From assembly GCF_009377195.2 (NCBI RefSeq), contig NZ_VJXX01000006.1, positions 62,001-126,000 on the forward strand: a stretch of DNA of 64,000 nucleotides, read 5' to 3'. Below the pieces are notes generated by a model. That model ran no database searches, was not told where the DNA came from, and saw only the letters and a list, made by a program, of their open reading frames with translations. Shown one piece after another: positions 62,130-64,000 of this stretch; positions within the stretch are counted from its first letter, which is position 1, and the number at the start of each line of letters is the position of its first letter. The position numbers and the translations under genes were made by a program. Source of the stretch: Arthrobacter bussei. Its GTDB lineage: Bacteria > Actinomycetota > Actinomycetes > Actinomycetales > Micrococcaceae.

Positions 62130-63443
62130 TTACTCTCCGAACGACGCTTTGTTCTCTTCCATGAGCTTCGAGGCGTTGTCCGCTGCCTCGGTCATGGCGT
62201 CTTCCGGCGATTCCTCTCCGAGGACGGCCTTGCTGACGGCGACCTCGAGGGTCTCCGTCTGCACGGCCCCGATGCCGGGGACGGCCGGAAGGAACCGCAT
62301 GGAATCGATCTGCTCGGCGATGGGAGCCTGGGGGAGGCCCTCGAGGGCGCCGGCGGCACGGACGGACTCACGGGCGGGGATCATGCCCGAACCGGCCCAT
62401 TCGGCCGAGTTCTCGCTCAGCCAGGCGATGAACACCTTGGCCGCGTTCTGCTTGTCCGGGTCCGGCTGCGCCTGGCGGGGGAGGAAGAAGTTGTGCGAGT
62501 TGGCCCAGACGGCCTGCTCGTCCCCGATGGTGGGAATGGGAGCCGCCGCGTACGGCAGGCCGGACGCGTCGAGGTCGTTGACCTGCCAGATGCCGTCCCA
62601 GGTGATCGACGTCTCGCCGTTCTTGAACGCGACGTACTGCGAGTCGATCGCCACGGACGAGGGGCTGTAGCCGTCCTCGACGATGCTCCGCTGCCAATCG
62701 ATGGCCTCGAGGCCTTCCGGCGAGGCGAAGTTGGCCTTGGATGCCTCGGCGTCATACGGTTCGTTGCCGTACTGCCACTGGAGGGAGAGGTTCATCAGGT
62801 GGCTGGGCCACAGCGTCGGCATCCAGAACGGGTTCTCGTAGCCGGCGGCCTGGAGCTTGGTGAGCGCGTCCTCGAAGGACGCTGCGTCGGTGGGAGCCTC
62901 GGTGATGCCGGCCTTCTCGAAGTGCTCCGTGTTGTAGTACATGGCCAGGGAGTGGACATCCAGGGGGATGCCGAACCGCTCGTCCTGGTAGACGCCTGCG
63001 TCCCAGACCTCCTTGGTGAAGTCGTCGCCGCTCAGTTCCAGCGTCTCGGCGAGGTCGTCGACCGGGACGATCACGTTGCGCGCGGCCATCGTGGAGAGCT
63101 GGTCGAGGTGCATGACGCCGACGTCGGGTCCCTCGCCGGCCGTCACGGCCGCCGGGAGCCGCTGGTAGAAGTCCGCCCACTGCATGGTGTTCGAGCTGAC
63201 CTTGATGTTCTCGTGCTCGGCGTTGAAGTCCTCGATCATCTGTTCCATGAACGGCCCGTCGCCGCCCGTGAACCCGTTCCAGAAGGAGAGTTCCACCGCG
63301 GGTCCGGTGTATTCGCCGGTGAACTCGCTGGCAGCCTCTTCGCCACCGGAGCCGCCGCATGCGGTTAGTCCGAGCAGCGCGACGGCGCCGATGGCCGTTG
63401 CAGCCCTCAGGCGCCCGCGCAGGGATCGCTTCGTATGGATCAT
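62130..63443 (-). CDS. Sugar ABC transporter substrate-binding lipoprotein
   Basis: A 437-residue extracellular solute-binding protein (family 1). The signal peptide (IHTKRSLRGRLRAATAIGAVALLGLTAC) ends at the lipobox cysteine. The mature fold opens VELSFWNGFTGGDGPFMEQMIEDFNAEHENIKV and has the MWQWPS-like segment FWMPTLWPSHLMNLSLQW and ITWDGIWQV, where aromatic residues line a sugar site. The ATG at 63443 has a perfect GAGGAGG ahead. It is first in the operon and the most likely to be heavily expressed. The GH43 partner suggests an oligosaccharide with arabinose or xylose. Confidence 0.94.
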   Translation of the reverse strand: MIHTKRSLRGRLRAATAIGAVALLGLTACGGSGGEEAASEFTGEYTGPAVELSFWNGFTGGDGPFMEQMIEDFNAEHENIKVSSNTMQWADFYQRLPAAVTAGEGPDVGVMHLDQLSTMAARNVIVPVDDLAETLELSGDDFTKEVWDAGVYQDERFGIPLDVHSLAMYYNTEHFEKAGITEAPTDAASFEDALTKLQAAGYENPFWMPTLWPSHLMNLSLQWQYGNEPYDAEASKANFASPEGLEAIDWQRSIVEDGYSPSSVAIDSQYVAFKNGETSITWDGIWQVNDLDASGLPYAAAPIPTIGDEQAVWANSHNFFLPRQAQPDPDKQNAAKVFIAWLSENSAEWAGSGMIPARESVRAAGALEGLPQAPIAEQIDSMRFLPAVPGIGAVQTETLEVAVSKAVLGEESPEDAMTEAADNASKLMEENKASFGE

Positions 63444-63501
63444 GGTGTCCTCCTCGTTGAAAACGTGCACGCCGCGTAGTGAATGGCGCGGCGTGTGACC
63501 G

Positions 63502-63530
63502 AGCTTACAGCGCTGTAAAAAAACTGTCCA
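63502..63530 (-). promoter_or_regulatory. ABC operon promoter with embedded LacI-type operator
   Basis: On the minus strand TGGACA (63525-63530) and TAAGCT (63502-63507) with a 17-bp spacer form the promoter. The perfect palindrome TTACAGCGCTGTAA (63505-63518) with central CG, the form of LacI-family sites, overlaps the -10 and half the spacer. A bound repressor would block RNA polymerase directly. Confidence 0.75.
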
Positions 63531-63615
63531 GAGTCCCTTCCCGGGCCCTGCTCCCGGAGGCGACGGGGCGCATTGCCACCCGTCCTAGACTTGGGGTGAG
63601 CCCGAGGAGCAGCAG

Positions 63616-64000
63616 ATGAGAAAAGTCCGACTCGCCGATGTGGCGGCGGTCGCCGGTGTATCGATGAAGACCGTGTCGAACGTCGTCCACGACTACCCCC
63701 ACGTGACGCCGGAGATGCGGCGGAAGGTCCAGCAGGCCATCGACGAGCTCGGGTACAAGCCGAATCTCACGGCGCGGCGCCTGGCGACGGGGAAGACCGG
63801 CATGATCGCCCTGGCCATCCCCGAGATCGACCACCCCTACTTCTCGGAGCTCTCCCGGTACATCGCCGAGGAGGCGAGCGCGCGCGGCTACCGGGTACTG
63901 GTCGAGCAGACGCTGAGCAACCCTGCAGCGGAGCGCGCGGTGCTGAACGACCGCGAGGCCGGGGTGGTGGACGGCGTCATCTTCCACCCCGTGAGCATGA
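63616..64000 (+). CDS. LacI-family transcriptional repressor (partial, runs off the window)
   Basis: The first 128 residues of a LacI-type regulator. MRKVRLADVAAVAGVSMKTVSNVVHDYPHVTPEMRRKVQQAIDELGYKPNLTARRLATGKTGMIALAIPEIDHPYFSELSRYIAEEASARGY is the helix-turn-helix, hinge and start of the periplasmic-binding-like sensor domain. The ATG at 63616 has GAGGAGCAG ahead. The gene continues past position 64000. It is divergent from the ABC-GH43 operon, and the perfect CG-centred palindrome between them is its likely operator. Confidence 0.95.
   Translation, partial: MRKVRLADVAAVAGVSMKTVSNVVHDYPHVTPEMRRKVQQAIDELGYKPNLTARRLATGKTGMIALAIPEIDHPYFSELSRYIAEEASARGYRVLVEQTLSNPAAERAVLNDREAGVVDGVIFHPVSM

Overview
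The window reads as a chromosome segment of a high-GC Gram-positive actinobacterium, most likely of the Arthrobacter/Micrococcaceae group. Pointers are the strong G/C bias at third codon positions, the many GTG starts, the pcrA-sucC-sucD core order, a resuscitation-promoting factor, a mycobacterial-style actinobacterial aconitase and a glutathione-independent formaldehyde dehydrogenase. I see no rRNA, tRNA, CRISPR array, prophage or insertion sequence. This is ordinary chromosome with accessory metabolic cassettes.

Layout. 1-4.9 kb: pcrA helicase and the succinyl-CoA synthetase operon sucCD, closed by a perfect hairpin. 5-13.3 kb: sugar transporter, zinc alcohol dehydrogenase, SRPBCC protein, VIT1/CCC1 metal transporter, acyl-CoA ligase and AI-2E-type exporter. 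13.3-21.5 kb: a probable guanidino-compound catabolic locus (sodium:solute symporter, XRE-cupin regulator, ureohydrolase, ThDP decarboxylase) interrupted by an APC permease and a lipoprotein. The symporter and ureohydrolase promoters carry the same operator-like motif. 21.5-22.9 kb: three small stress-type proteins. 22.9-26.1 kb: a three-gene type III polyketide cassette with a probable leaderless promoter. 26.1-32.2 kb: two short-chain dehydrogenases, a lipoprotein, an Rpf transglycosylase with a long structured leader, fdhA, and two small proteins. 32.4-35.3 kb: aconitase.

35.4-40.4 kb: a GntR regulator, a nucleoside hydrolase and a complete ECF transporter (S, T and fused double ATPase), suggesting uptake of a nucleobase-type compound. 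40.5-48 kb: alpha/beta hydrolase, SWIM-SNF2 helicase, cation/proton antiporter, and a BenE-type transporter divergent from its likely XRE-cupin repressor. 48-50.3 kb: a small coiled-coil protein with tandemly duplicated 3' end, a truncated SDR pseudogene, a flavin oxidoreductase and a cold-shock gene. 50.4-54 kb: a large RecB-like nuclease/helicase. 54.2-56.8 kb: an Asp23/AmaP/CsbD envelope-stress cluster. 56.9-59.1 kb: small conserved proteins and a CHRD-domain secreted protein. 59.3-64 kb: a sugar ABC transporter operon (binding protein, two permeases, GH43 glycosidase) divergent from a LacI-family repressor that runs off the window, with a perfect palindromic operator inside the promoter spacer.

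A recurrent oddity is short tandem repeats at or just beyond gene 3' ends (after sucD, after the YegP-like gene, after the 58-residue coiled-coil gene), plus in-frame repeats inside the symporter and Rpf genes. Starts were picked by eye from Shine-Dalgarno spacing and family length. Family calls rest on motifs I could read, with no database search.
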